From contig NZ_BMQB01000002.1 of the NCBI RefSeq assembly GCF_014647895.1, positions 62,001-126,000 of the forward strand: a stretch of DNA of 64,000 bases. The letters run 5' to 3'. The notes under the pieces were generated by a model that searched no databases, was not told where the DNA came from, and was given only the letters and a program-made list of their open reading frames with translations. The DNA is from Pilimelia anulata (GTDB lineage: Bacteria; Actinomycetota; Actinomycetes; Mycobacteriales; Micromonosporaceae). Both the position numbers and the translations under genes were made by a program. Below are positions 1 through 7,667 of the stretch, one piece after another. The stretch's first letter is position 1; each line of letters starts with the position of its first letter.

Positions 1-305
1 TCGGCGTCGCGGCGGACATTGGCCTGGATCAGCTCGGTCATGACGAACTCGTACAGCCGGGCCAGCCCGGGGCCGCCCTCCCACGCGTCGGTGTCCAGCG
101 AGGCGCGCAGCTCCAGGACGATGTCCTGGGCGTGCAGGAGCTGCTGCGAGGCGGCGCCGCGGTCGCCGTCGCGCAGGGCCTGCTCGCCGCGGGCGAGGTC
201 CAGGACCAGCCGGTCGTACAGCATCACCAGCAGCCGGGCCGGCGAGGCGGTGGCGACGGCGTCGGCCAGGTACCGGTTGCGCAGGGCGTCGTTCGGCATC
301 GTCAT
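1..305 (-). CDS. fliS: Flagellar export chaperone FliS (3' end outside window)
   Basis: Cytoplasmic chaperone that binds the C-terminal part of unpolymerised flagellin before export. About 101 residues are visible, reading MTMPNDALRNRYLADAV and then the family hallmark SPARLLVMLYDRLVLDL, with the helical continuation ELRASLDTD and LYEFVMTELIQANVRRD. The gene runs off the left edge, so the last part (FliS is usually about 125-150 aa) is missing. I chose ATG 305 because AAAGGTGAG lies just upstream; ATG 299 is an alternative. It follows fliD by 51 bases and is the last visible gene of the leftward fliC-fliD-fliS arm. Confidence 0.93.
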   Translation of the reverse strand, partial: MTMPNDALRNRYLADAVATASPARLLVMLYDRLVLDLARGEQALRDGDRGAASQQLLHAQDIVLELRASLDTDAWEGGPGLARLYEFVMTELIQANVRRDA

Positions 306-356
306 GAACTGCTCACCTTTGGTCGGGGTCGGGCGGGTGGTGGTTACCGGTCCCGG

Positions 357-1823
357 CTAGGACGGAAGGCTGTTGATCTGACCGGCGAGCCAGCTCGACT
401 GCTGCTGCATGGAGCTGAGCGCCGTCTCGAGGGCCGTGAACTGGCGCTCGAGGGTGTTCCGGCGGATCTCCAGGCGGGAGTCCCACTGTGCTACTCGGTC
501 GTTGAGGTCGCCGATGAAGTCATTCTTGCGCTTGATCATCCCGCCGAGGATGCCCTCCTTGGCGCCCACCGACGAGCCGTCGGTGGGCAGCCGGACGCCC
601 TCGGTGGCGATGAGGCTGAGCGCCTCCAGCTTGCGGCCGACGCCCTTGGCGCTGTCCCAGCCGGGGTTGAAGGCCGTGCTGGCGTTGGCGTGGGCCACGT
701 TGTCGTACGAGTCGAACAGCGCCTGGGTGCCGAGGGAGTCCTCGCTGTAGGCGGTGTTGAAGGTGTCCTTGTTGAAGGTGATCTTCCCGTACCGGTCCAC
801 CTCGATGCCGACCTTGCTGAAGCTGCCCAGGTCGGCCCCGCCGCCGGCGATGGCGCCGGTGATGTCCTGGCTGAGCTTGCGCATGGTCGCGTCGCCGGCG
901 AGCGGGCCGGCGGCGACGTCGCCGCTCTTCTTCTTGGTCTGGGTGGCGATCTCGGTCAGGGCCGCGTTGGCGGCGTCGACGAGCGCCTGCACCTTGGTGG
1001 CCATGGCGGCCGGGTCGGCGCCGATGGTCACGGTCACCGGGTTGTCGCTGGCGCCCTGCACCTTGTTCGCGGTCACGGTGACGCCGGGGATGACGTCGGT
1101 GAAGGTGTTGCTGGCGGAGGTGATGGTGTAGGTGTTGGTGGTGCCCACGGTGAGCTGCGCGTCGGCGCCCTGGGCGGTGATCGCGGCCGCGCCGAGGTCC
1201 AGCGCCGCCGGCACGTCGTCACCCGGGTCGCCGTTGGCGAACGCGGTGGCGAAGGCGGAGTTGGCGCCGCTCTCGGTGGCGGTGAGCTGGAGCGTGTACT
1301 GGCCGGGGGAGACCTGGACCGCGGCGGCCTTGTAGGCGGCGTTCGGGGTCTCGTTGATCTTCTTCACGACCGACGACAGCGAGGCGTCGGCGGGGGTGAT
1401 GGTCGTGGTGCTGCCGTCGGCGAGCAGGATGTCCATGGTGCCGCCGGTGATCACCGGGGAGCCCGTGGCGTCGGTGGCGGAGGTGACGCGGCCGCCGAAG
1501 GTGACGGTGTGGGCGGCGGCGAGGCTGTCCACCTTGAAGGTCAGCGAGCCGGTGGCGGCGCCGTTGCCGGCGCTCACGCCGGCGGCGTCCGAGCTGGACG
1601 TGGCCTTGACGGCACCCCAGGAGCCGGCGGTGGTCAGTGCCTTCGAGGCGGTCACCAGCGCGGCCATCTTGGTGTTGATGGACTGGTACGCCGTGACGGC
1701 CTTGTTCTGGGCCGTGATCTTGTTCTTGAGCGCCGTCTGTGGCATCGACTCGACGGACATGAGCTTGGTGATCAGGCTGGTCGTGTCCAGACCGGACGCG
1801 AGGCCGTCGACGCTCATTGCCAT
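357..1823 (-). CDS. fliD: Flagellar filament cap protein FliD (hook-associated protein 2)
   Basis: Caps the growing filament tip and promotes flagellin folding outside the cell. The 488-residue protein begins MAMSVDGLASGLDTTSLI, the conserved FliD N-terminus, followed by the helical segment around residues 25-60, a Thr/Ala-rich central beta region, and a C-terminal helical segment (RRNTLERQFTALETALSSM, near 450-470) ending LAGQINSLPS. Length is normal for the family. A GGGAG ribosome site precedes ATG 1823. It lies between fliC and fliS; a strong hairpin in the fliC-fliD gap probably lowers its expression relative to flagellin. Confidence 0.95.
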   Translation of the reverse strand: MAMSVDGLASGLDTTSLITKLMSVESMPQTALKNKITAQNKAVTAYQSINTKMAALVTASKALTTAGSWGAVKATSSSDAAGVSAGNGAATGSLTFKVDSLAAAHTVTFGGRVTSATDATGSPVITGGTMDILLADGSTTTITPADASLSSVVKKINETPNAAYKAAAVQVSPGQYTLQLTATESGANSAFATAFANGDPGDDVPAALDLGAAAITAQGADAQLTVGTTNTYTITSASNTFTDVIPGVTVTANKVQGASDNPVTVTIGADPAAMATKVQALVDAANAALTEIATQTKKKSGDVAAGPLAGDATMRKLSQDITGAIAGGGADLGSFSKVGIEVDRYGKITFNKDTFNTAYSEDSLGTQALFDSYDNVAHANASTAFNPGWDSAKGVGRKLEALSLIATEGVRLPTDGSSVGAKEGILGGMIKRKNDFIGDLNDRVAQWDSRLEIRRNTLERQFTALETALSSMQQQSSWLAGQINSLPS

Positions 1824-1855
1824 GGTCGGCTCCCTACGGTGGGGTGGGATGGTGC

Positions 1856-1885
1856 GGGGCGGCCGGCGATGACGCCGACCGCCCC
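1856..1885 (-). terminator. Strong hairpin between fliC and fliD
   Basis: A 13-bp stem (GGGGCGG, one G-T pair, CGGCG) with a TCAT loop lies 40 bases after the fliC stop on the coding strand. There is no T-run after it, which is common for actinobacterial terminators. It would partly stop or protect the abundant flagellin transcript and so give more fliC than fliD mRNA. Confidence 0.7.
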
Positions 1886-1924
1886 GTATTCAGTTGTTAT
1901 TCAGTTTTATGTGAAGTTTTGGGA

Positions 1925-2722
1925 TCAGCGGAGCAGCGACAGCACGCCCTGCGAGGCCTGGTTGGCCTGCGCGAGCATGGCGGTGCCCGCCTGGGACAGG
2001 ATCTGCGAACGGGTGAAGTTCATCATCTCCTGCGCCATGTCGGTGTCACGGATCCGCGACTCCGACGCCGACAGGTTCTCCGTGGCGACGCTGACCGAGT
2101 TCAGGGTGTGCTCGAACCGGTTCTGCACCGCACCGAGCTCGGCCCGCTGGGTCGAGATCTCGGTGACAGCCGCCTGAAGGGTGGTGCTGTCGGTGATGTC
2201 AACGGCCGCAACAGCGGCGCCGGCGGTGAAGTCGGCGAGCGCGGTGGCGGTGATGTCGATGGTGTCGGTGTTGGCGTAGCCGACCTGGAAGGCCAGCGCC
2301 GCGCCACCGAACAGGGCGACACCGTTGAACGTGGTGTTCGTGCCGATACGGGCGATCTCGGTGTTCAGCTCATCGAACTCGGCCTGCAGAGCAGCCTGCG
2401 AGTCGGTGTTCTGGACACCGCTGTTGTACTGGACGGACAGGTCGTTCATCCGCTGGAGCATGCTGTGCACCTCGGTGAGGGCACCTTCAGCGGTCTGCGC
2501 GACGGAGATACCGTCCTGGGCGTTACGAGCACCAACCTTGAGCCCGCCGACCTGCGCACGCAGGCCCTCGGAGATCGCCAGACCAGCAGCGTCGTCGGCC
2601 GCCCGGTTGATCCGGAAACCGCTCGACAGCTTCTCCAGCGACTTGCTCATCTGGCCGTCCGTGACCGACAGGTTACGGTGGGCGTTCTGAGCAGCGATGT
2701 TCTGGTTGATACGGAGACCCAT
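1925..2722 (-). CDS. fliC: Flagellin
   Basis: Main subunit of the flagellar filament. The 265-residue protein starts MGLRINQNIAAQNAHRNL and has the D0/D1 signature SLEKLSSGFRINRAADDAAG (residues 28-47) and the C-terminal D0 heptads ending NQASQGVLSLLR. Only about 60 residues separate the conserved N and C domains, so the surface-exposed D2/D3 region is almost absent and the filament should be thin and smooth. The Shine-Dalgarno AAGGAGGA is very strong. Upstream are a near-perfect FliA-type promoter and a CsrA-type leader hairpin, both annotated separately. The sequence is noticeably less GC-rich than its neighbours, as expected for a highly expressed gene. Confidence 0.97.
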   Translation of the reverse strand: MGLRINQNIAAQNAHRNLSVTDGQMSKSLEKLSSGFRINRAADDAAGLAISEGLRAQVGGLKVGARNAQDGISVAQTAEGALTEVHSMLQRMNDLSVQYNSGVQNTDSQAALQAEFDELNTEIARIGTNTTFNGVALFGGAALAFQVGYANTDTIDITATALADFTAGAAVAAVDITDSTTLQAAVTEISTQRAELGAVQNRFEHTLNSVSVATENLSASESRIRDTDMAQEMMNFTRSQILSQAGTAMLAQANQASQGVLSLLR

Positions 2723-2728
2723 GACTTT

Positions 2729-2770
2729 TCCTCCTTGATATTGGGTCGAGAACCGACCATCCGTGGCCGG
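2729..2770 (-). promoter_or_regulatory. Flagellin leader with two CsrA-type sites
   Basis: On the fliC strand, CCGGCC-ACGGAT-GGTCGG forms a hairpin (2753-2770) whose loop holds ACGGA, matching the CsrA core ANGGA. A second match, AAGGA (2732-2736), is part of the Shine-Dalgarno. This two-site layout is that of the Bacillus subtilis hag leader, where CsrA blocks translation and FliW relieves it. fliW and csrA are both present 4 kb away. Function is inferred. Confidence 0.65.
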
Positions 2771-2780
2771 TCACCATAGG

Positions 2781-2808
2781 TATTCGGCTTGCTACGGAGC
2801 GTCTTTAG
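2781..2808 (-). promoter_or_regulatory. FliA/sigma-D-type promoter of flagellin
   Basis: On the minus strand the sequence is CTAAA, 15 bases, GCCGAATA, that is CTAA-N16-GCCGAATA. The classical sigma-28/sigma-D pattern is TAAA-N15-GCCGATAA. It lies about 60 bases before the flagellin start. The same spacing recurs at 3857, 12949, 12990 and 33276. Confidence 0.88.
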
Positions 2809-2814
2809 TTGTTA

Positions 2815-2837
2815 CCCGACGAAGTCGGGGGCTTTTT
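2815..2837 (+). terminator. Hairpin with T-run between fliA and fliC
   Basis: CCCGAC-GAA-GTCGGG followed by GGCTTTTT on the plus strand is a textbook intrinsic terminator, touching the fliA stop codon. No plus-strand gene ends here, so it faces against both flanking genes. It may stop antisense transcription, or work on the minus strand as a simple hairpin after fliA. Confidence 0.6.
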
Positions 2838-3703
2838 CAGGCCGCGGCGGGGGCGACGCGCATGCCGTTCGAGTCGGTCAGCGACAGCCGGCTGGTCAGC
2901 GAACCGCGCGCGGCGACCTGGGCGTAGTAGGCGGCCCGCCGCCGGGCGACGCAGCCCTCGGGGCGCTCGGTGGTCGCGACCAGCTCCGGGTCGAGCTGGG
3001 TGTTGATGCCGTCCTTGAGCAGCGCCAGCGCCTCGGCGCGGAGCTGCGAGACGCGCGACTCCGTCACGCCCAGCTCCTCGGCGATCTCGGCCATCGGGCG
3101 CTCCTGGAGGAAGTACCGCGAGACCACCAGGCGCAAACGGTCCGGAAGGGCCTCGATCGCGTCGTGCAGGTACCCGATGCGCTCGCGGTGCAGCAGCGTC
3201 TCCTCGGGGCCCGGGGTGCGCTCGGTGACCATCTCCTCCGCGGCACCGGCGGTGAAGCCCTGCAGGCTCAGGACGACGGCGCGCTGCACGTCCTCCTCCA
3301 CGGCCTCGATCTCGTGCACGCCGACGCCCAGGGCGCCGGCCAGCTCGGTCGGGGTGGGGGTGCGGCCCAGGGCGGCGGTGAGCTGCTGGCGGGCGGTGTC
3401 CGCCTGGCGGGCCCGCTGGCGGACCGAGCGGGAGGCCCAGTCCTGGCCGCGCAGCTCGTCGAGCAGCGCGCCGCGGATGCGGGTCGAGGCGAACCGGGCG
3501 AACGGGATGCCGCGCTCGGCGTCGAAGGACTTGGCCGCGGTCACCAGGGCCGCCAGGCCGGCCGACGTCAGGTCGTCGCGCTGCACGTGCGAGGGCAGCC
3601 GGCCCAGCATCTCCCGGACCAGGTGGCCGACGAGCGGCATGTGGGCGCGGATGAGCTCTTCCAGCTCGCGGCTGACGGGGGTGGCGGTGGCGGTGGTGGT
3701 CAT
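2837..3703 (-). CDS. fliA: FliA/WhiG-family RNA polymerase sigma factor
   Basis: Alternative sigma-70 family factor for flagellar and, in sporulating actinobacteria, developmental genes. The 288 residues hold region 2 (LVGHLVREMLGRLPSHVQRD, then AKSFDAERGIPFARFASTRI near 58-77, the core and -10 binding part), region 3 (LGRTPTPTELAGALGV) and region 4 with the helix-turn-helix MAEIAEELGVTESRVSQL. A C-terminal extension of about 45 residues follows. The ATG at 3703 has GGAAAGG upstream. It sits next to flagellin and is divergent from flgN. No copy of its own promoter motif is seen upstream of it; a direct repeat at 3811-3828 may carry other control. WhiG is the alternative name; the flagellar context favours FliA. 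Confidence 0.93.
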   Translation of the reverse strand: MTTTATATPVSRELEELIRAHMPLVGHLVREMLGRLPSHVQRDDLTSAGLAALVTAAKSFDAERGIPFARFASTRIRGALLDELRGQDWASRSVRQRARQADTARQQLTAALGRTPTPTELAGALGVGVHEIEAVEEDVQRAVVLSLQGFTAGAAEEMVTERTPGPEETLLHRERIGYLHDAIEALPDRLRLVVSRYFLQERPMAEIAEELGVTESRVSQLRAEALALLKDGINTQLDPELVATTERPEGCVARRRAAYYAQVAARGSLTSRLSLTDSNGMRVAPAAA

Positions 3704-3810
3704 CGCGGTCCCTTTCCAGGCGGTGCCGGCGTTCTCCGGTGGTGGAAGCGCTCGGCGTCGTCGGACAAGAACCAGATTCGGGATTCACGGGTACCGGTTC
3801 GGTACGCGCT

Positions 3811-3828
3811 CAGTTGCCGCCCGGTTGC
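3811..3828 (-). promoter_or_regulatory. Direct repeat resembling a TcrA box
   Basis: On the minus strand the sequence reads GCAACCG-GGCG-GCAACTG, an 11-bp-period direct repeat in the fliA/flgN divergent region. As I recall it, the binding site of the Actinoplanes missouriensis regulator TcrA is GCA(A/C)CCG-N4-GCA(A/C)CCG; this copy differs at one base in the second half. Position fits control of fliA. Confidence 0.4.
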
Positions 3829-3856
3829 AATGAGTCCCGAGAAGGGGGCTGTTTCC

Positions 3857-3882
3857 CTCAGCCGCCCCGGCGCAGTGCCGAA
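3857..3882 (+). promoter_or_regulatory. FliA-type promoter of the flgN operon
   Basis: CTCA, 16 bases, GCCGAA, exactly the spacing seen before flagellin, with the rarer CTCA form of the -35 element. It lies about 60 bases before flgN and points toward flgN-flgK-flgL-fliW-csrA. Confidence 0.75.
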
Positions 3883-3941
3883 CGGATAGCTCGTAAGGGG
3901 CCGCAACCGGCCCTGCTGCAGCCGAACGAGGGGGAGCCGCA

Positions 3942-4424
3942 GTGAGCCTGACGGACCTGTCGAGCGTCCTGTTCCGGACCCGCGAGTTGATGGAGTTGCT
4001 CCTGTTCAAGCTGGAGGAGGAGCAGCTCCTGCTGACCGCGGGGCGGTCGCGCTGGCTGGCGCACGCGACCCGCGAGGTGGAGATGGTGCTGGAGCAGATC
4101 CGGCAGACCGAGGTGCTCCGCGCCGCCCACTCGCAGGCCGTCGCCGCCGAGCTGGGCGTGAGCATGGACTCCAGCCTCACCCAGCTCGCCGACGCCGCCC
4201 CGCAGCCGTGGCACGACCTGCTGCACCAGCACCGCAAGGCGTTCCTGACCCTGACCGCCGAGATCAGCGGCATGGCGGAGACGAACCGCGACCTGCTCAC
4301 GGCCGGCCAGCGCGCCGCCCGCGAGACGATGCTCATGGTGGCCGGCTCGGTCGAGACGTACGGCCGCGACGGGCAGACCGTCGTCGCCGATCGGCGGGCC
4401 CGACTCGTGGATGAGGCGATCTGA
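3942..4424 (+). CDS. flgN: FlgN-like flagellar chaperone
   Basis: Export chaperone for the hook-filament junction proteins FlgK and FlgL. The 160 residues are almost all helical with a leucine/glutamate-rich start (ELMELLLFKLEEEQLLLTAG) typical of FlgN. Identification rests mainly on this and on position immediately before flgK. The GTG at 3942 is preceded by GGGGGAG at good spacing. Its TGA overlaps the flgK ATG by one base (TGATG), so translation is coupled. It opens the rightward flagellar operon behind a FliA-type promoter. Confidence 0.85.
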   Translation: MSLTDLSSVLFRTRELMELLLFKLEEEQLLLTAGRSRWLAHATREVEMVLEQIRQTEVLRAAHSQAVAAELGVSMDSSLTQLADAAPQPWHDLLHQHRKAFLTLTAEISGMAETNRDLLTAGQRAARETMLMVAGSVETYGRDGQTVVADRRARLVDEAI

Positions 4425-5830
4425 TGGCGAGCACCTTCGGCGGCATCTCGACCGCGCTCAGCGCGCTCTACACCCAGCGGTACGGCATGGAGCTGGCCGG
4501 CCAGAACGTCGCGAACGCGAACACCGAGGGCTACACCCGGCAGCGGGCCAACCTGACCCCGGTCGGCGGCGCGACCGTCCCCGCGCTGTACGCCACCCCG
4601 AACCACCCGGGCGGCACCGGCGTGCGGGTCGACGCGGTCGACCGGCTGCGCGACGCGTTCCTGGAGAACCGCGGCCGGGCCGAGCACTCGCAGAACAGCT
4701 TCCTCAAGGGCAAGCAGGAGCTGATGGTCCGGATCGAGAACGTCTTCGCCGAGCCCAGCGACACCGCGCTGGCCTCCCAGCTCTCCGACTTCTGGGCCGG
4801 CTGGGGCGACGTGGCCAACCGGCCCGGCGACGCCGCCGCCCGCACCCAGCTCCTCCAGCGCGCCGAGGTCGTCGCCGACGGCCTGCGCTCGGGGTACGAC
4901 GCGCTCGGCTCCCAGTGGGAGACCACCCGCACCCAGCTCGACGCCCTCAGCACCCGGGTCAACACCACCGCCGACGCGGTCGCCCAGCTCAACCAGGCGA
5001 TCACCCAAGCCCAGGCGGCGAACCTGCCGGTCAACGAGATGCGCGACGAGCGGGACCTGCGGCTGATGGAGCTGGCCGAGCTGGCCGGCGCCACCACGGT
5101 GGCCCGGGAGAACGGCGCGGTCGACGTGTTCGTCGGCGGCTCCACCCTGGTCGGCGGCTCCACCGCCCGGCACCTCGCCGTGACCGGCGCGAGCCGGCTG
5201 CAGGACCAGGCCGCCACGCCGATCGAGATCAGGTGGGTCGACAACAACCTGCCGGCCGGCGTCGCCGCCGGGTCGATGGGCGCCGGGATGGACGCGCTCA
5301 ACACCAGCATCCCCAAGTACGCCGGCCTGCTCGACGACGTCGCGCGCAGCCTGGCCACCGAGGTCAACGCCGTGCACAGCACCGGCTGGGGCCTGGACGG
5401 CAGCACCAACCGGGACCTGTTCGTCGACACCACCGCCAGCGTCGGCATCACCGCCCGCACCATCGGCGTCGGCTTCACCGACCCGTCGGCGCTGGCCGCG
5501 AGCCAGGTCAACGGCACCCTGGACGGCAGCAACGCGACCCGGATGGGCGCGCTCTCCGCGCTGACCAACGGCCCGGACGCGCAGTACCGCGCGATGGTCG
5601 TCGGGCTCGGCGTCGAGTCGCAGTCCACCCAGCGCAAGTCCGAGATCCAGTCCCGGGTCACCGCGGACATGGACGCGCTGCGCTCCGCCGACTCCGGCGT
5701 GAACCTGGACGAGGAGATGACCAACCTGGTCAGCTACCAGAAGGCGTACGAGGCCGCCGCTCGCGTGCTGACCAGCATCGACGAGGCCCTCGATACTCTC
5801 ATCAACCGCACCGGCCTGGTCGGGAGGTAA
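4424..5830 (+). CDS. flgK: Flagellar hook-associated protein FlgK
   Basis: First junction protein between hook and filament, exported through the flagellar type III apparatus. The 468-residue protein begins MASTFGGISTALSALYTQRY and has the conserved segment LAGQNVANANTEGYTRQRAN (residues 26-45). The C-terminus DEEMTNLVSYQKAYEAAARV, then LTSIDEALDTLI, is the FlgK D0 helix. Length is ordinary for a minimal FlgK without large variable domains. It overlaps flgN by one base, and flgL starts 6 bases after its stop, so the three form one translational unit. Confidence 0.97.
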   Translation: MASTFGGISTALSALYTQRYGMELAGQNVANANTEGYTRQRANLTPVGGATVPALYATPNHPGGTGVRVDAVDRLRDAFLENRGRAEHSQNSFLKGKQELMVRIENVFAEPSDTALASQLSDFWAGWGDVANRPGDAAARTQLLQRAEVVADGLRSGYDALGSQWETTRTQLDALSTRVNTTADAVAQLNQAITQAQAANLPVNEMRDERDLRLMELAELAGATTVARENGAVDVFVGGSTLVGGSTARHLAVTGASRLQDQAATPIEIRWVDNNLPAGVAAGSMGAGMDALNTSIPKYAGLLDDVARSLATEVNAVHSTGWGLDGSTNRDLFVDTTASVGITARTIGVGFTDPSALAASQVNGTLDGSNATRMGALSALTNGPDAQYRAMVVGLGVESQSTQRKSEIQSRVTADMDALRSADSGVNLDEEMTNLVSYQKAYEAAARVLTSIDEALDTLINRTGLVGR

Positions 5831-5836
5831 CCACCG

Positions 5837-6751
5837 ATGTCCATGCAGATCCGTTCCACCCAGCAGTCCATCGCCGCCCGGGTCATGCGCAACCTGCAGA
5901 ACAACCTGCACGAGACCGGCCGGCTGCAGGAGCAGCTCTCCAGCGGCAAGACGATGTCCCGCCCGTCGGACTCGCCGACCGGCGCGGTCTCGGCGCTCCA
6001 GCTCCGCGGCCAGATCCGCTCGCTGGACCAGTATACCCGCAACGCCGACGACGGCATCGGCTGGCTCGGCACGCTGGACACCAGCATGACCACCAGCCTC
6101 AGCCACGTCCGGCGCGCCCGGGACCTGGTCGTCACCGGCCGCGCCGGCACCACCGCCGGCTCGCCGCAGGCGCGCGAGGCGCTCGCGGTCGAGGTCGACA
6201 ACATCCGCGAGGCGCTGATCGACCTGGCCAACACCAAGTACCTGGACCGCCCGGTCTTCGGCGGCACCACCACCGGCACCGCCGCGTACACCGCCGCCGG
6301 CGTCTACGACGGCGAGCCGACCGGCCCGAACCGCACCGTGGACCGGATGGTCGGCGACGGTACGGTGGTCCGGGTCGACGTCACCGGCCCCGAGGTGTTC
6401 GGCGCCGAGGGCTCGCCGACCCAGATCTTCGACCTGCTCACGAACATCGCCGCGGACCTGCGCTCGAACAACCAGGCGGGCCTGTCCACCGGCCTCGGCG
6501 ACCTCGACACGGCGATGCAAAACCTGCAGACGCAGCTCGCGAACGTGGGCGCCAAGTACAATCGGATCGAACAAATGCGGCAAACGGCCACGGACCGGTC
6601 GCTGAGCCTGGCGACTCAGCTCTCGGACGTGGAGGACATCGACCTGCCGCAGACGATCATGGAGATGCAGATGCAGCAGACGGCGTACCAGGCGGCGCTC
6701 TCCACCACCGCCAAGGTGATCCAGCCGTCGCTCGTCGACTTCCTCCGCTGA
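5837..6751 (+). CDS. flgL: Flagellar hook-associated protein FlgL
   Basis: Second junction protein, placed between FlgK and flagellin. The 304 residues begin MSMQIRSTQQSIAARVMRNL and continue with the FlgL signature LQEQLSSGKTMSRPSDSPTG (residues 31-50), a flagellin-like D0/D1 domain. The C-terminal helix contains LPQTIMEMQMQQTAYQAALS and KVIQPSLVDFLR. GGGAGG precedes the ATG. It follows flgK by 6 bases. A 57-base gap with a small GC-rich hairpin separates it from fliW. Confidence 0.96.
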   Translation: MSMQIRSTQQSIAARVMRNLQNNLHETGRLQEQLSSGKTMSRPSDSPTGAVSALQLRGQIRSLDQYTRNADDGIGWLGTLDTSMTTSLSHVRRARDLVVTGRAGTTAGSPQAREALAVEVDNIREALIDLANTKYLDRPVFGGTTTGTAAYTAAGVYDGEPTGPNRTVDRMVGDGTVVRVDVTGPEVFGAEGSPTQIFDLLTNIAADLRSNNQAGLSTGLGDLDTAMQNLQTQLANVGAKYNRIEQMRQTATDRSLSLATQLSDVEDIDLPQTIMEMQMQQTAYQAALSTTAKVIQPSLVDFLR

Positions 6752-6808
6752 TCGCCGGCCCGGCCGACGGCCGGCGGGCCGTAGCCCGAACTCGCTGACG
6801 AGGAGCGC

Positions 6809-7216
6809 ATGTCCGATCAGCCAGGCGGCGACCTGCCGGTCATCGAGTTCGTCGCGCCCATGCCCGGCTTCCCGCGGCACCGGCGGTTCGTGCTGGTCCG
6901 GCTGGACGAGGACGGGGTGCTCTGCGCCCTCACCTCGGTCGAGGACCCCGAGCTGCGGTTCCTCGTCGTCCCGCCGGTCCCGTTCTTCCCGCGGTACGCC
7001 CCCGAGCTGCCCGACGAGGCGCTGGAGCTGCTCGGCACCAGCGACCCGGAGCGGATCCTGCTCCTGCTGGTGATCACGGCGGGCGCCTCGGTCGCCGAGA
7101 GCACCGCCAACCAGCTCGCGCCCATCGTCATCGACCAGGTGAGCCGACACGCCCTCCAGGTGGTGCTCAGCGGCAGCGATCTGCCGGTGCGCGCCGAGCT
7201 GATGGCCGCGGCGTAA
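6809..7216 (+). CDS. fliW: Flagellar assembly factor FliW
   Basis: FliW binds flagellin and, when flagellin is exported, is freed to bind and inhibit CsrA, so coupling flagellin synthesis to secretion. The 135-residue sequence has typical FliW features, including [20 protein letters not shown], a [18 protein letters not shown] stretch (residues 52-70) and [29 protein letters not shown] precedes the ATG. csrA follows after 10 bases, the standard fliW-csrA pairing. In actinobacteria this pair is limited to motile lineages. Confidence 0.93.
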   Translation: MSDQPGGDLPVIEFVAPMPGFPRHRRFVLVRLDEDGVLCALTSVEDPELRFLVVPPVPFFPRYAPELPDEALELLGTSDPERILLLLVITAGASVAESTANQLAPIVIDQVSRHALQVVLSGSDLPVRAELMAAA

Positions 7217-7226
7217 GGAGCGATCG

Positions 7227-7469
7227 ATGCTTGTCCTGACCCGGCGGCCCGGCGAGAGCGTGCACATCGGCGACGAGGTCGTCGTCACCGTCCTGGAGAC
7301 CCGCGGCGACGTGGTCCGGATCGGCATCCGGGCGCCCCGCACCATCCAGGTGCACCGCGAGGAGATCTACCGCGAGCTGCAGGAGGCCAACCGCGCCGCC
7401 GCCTCGCCGTCCGAGGACGCCGTCCGCGACCTCGCCAGCCTCCTGCGCCCCAAGCCGCCGGAGGAGTAG
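7227..7469 (+). CDS. csrA: Carbon storage/translation regulator CsrA
   Basis: Small dimeric RNA-binding protein that recognises ANGGA in hairpin loops and ribosome sites. The 80 residues start [20 protein letters not shown] and contain the beta-strand set and [20 protein letters not shown] with the Arg-44-equivalent region used for RNA binding. A 20-residue tail extends beyond the 60-aa core, as in many Gram-positive CsrA. AAGGAG precedes the ATG. Its probable target, the flagellin leader at 2729-2770, is in this window. A terminator follows at 7483. Confidence 0.95.
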   Translation: MLVLTRRPGESVHIGDEVVVTVLETRGDVVRIGIRAPRTIQVHREEIYRELQEANRAAASPSEDAVRDLASLLRPKPPEE

Positions 7470-7482
7470 CCCGCAGCCGACC

Positions 7483-7509
7483 CGCGCCCGCCGCTGCCCG
7501 GCGGGCGCG
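7483..7509 (+). terminator. Terminator after csrA
   Basis: Perfect 11-bp stem CGCGCCCGCCG / CGGCGGGCGCG with a 5-base loop, 13 bases after the csrA stop. It closes the flgN-csrA operon. Confidence 0.8.
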
Positions 7510-7548
7510 TCGGCGTGCCCGCCCCCTTTTCCGCGCCGTTCGGCGACG

Positions 7549-7580
7549 TCGGACCTTTGCGGACGGTGTCCGACCTTTGT
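7549..7580 (+). promoter_or_regulatory. Direct repeat upstream of haloperoxidase-like gene
   Basis: TCGGACCTTTGC (7549) and TCCGACCTTTGT (7569) are spaced exactly 20 bp, two helical turns, about 100 bases before the hydrolase start. The pattern suits a dimeric activator or repressor site. I know of no named regulator for it. Confidence 0.35.
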
Positions 7581-7667
7581 GGCGGGCCCGGCTCTTGCGA
7601 GGGGGTCGGGGGACGGCAAGGATCGGGTGCGGATGGGCACAATCCGACACCGGCGGAAGGGTCGACG

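Noticed and set aside
3785..7345. A minus-strand open frame of 1186 codons across the flgN-csrA genes
   Set aside because: It is the mirror of well-identified flagellar genes, rich in Arg/Val/Gly without any domain, as expected in about 72 percent GC DNA.
7515..7667. Longer N-terminus of the haloperoxidase-like hydrolase
   Set aside because: The extra 51 residues cover the direct repeat and do not resemble the family; ATG 7668 gives the normal N-terminus.
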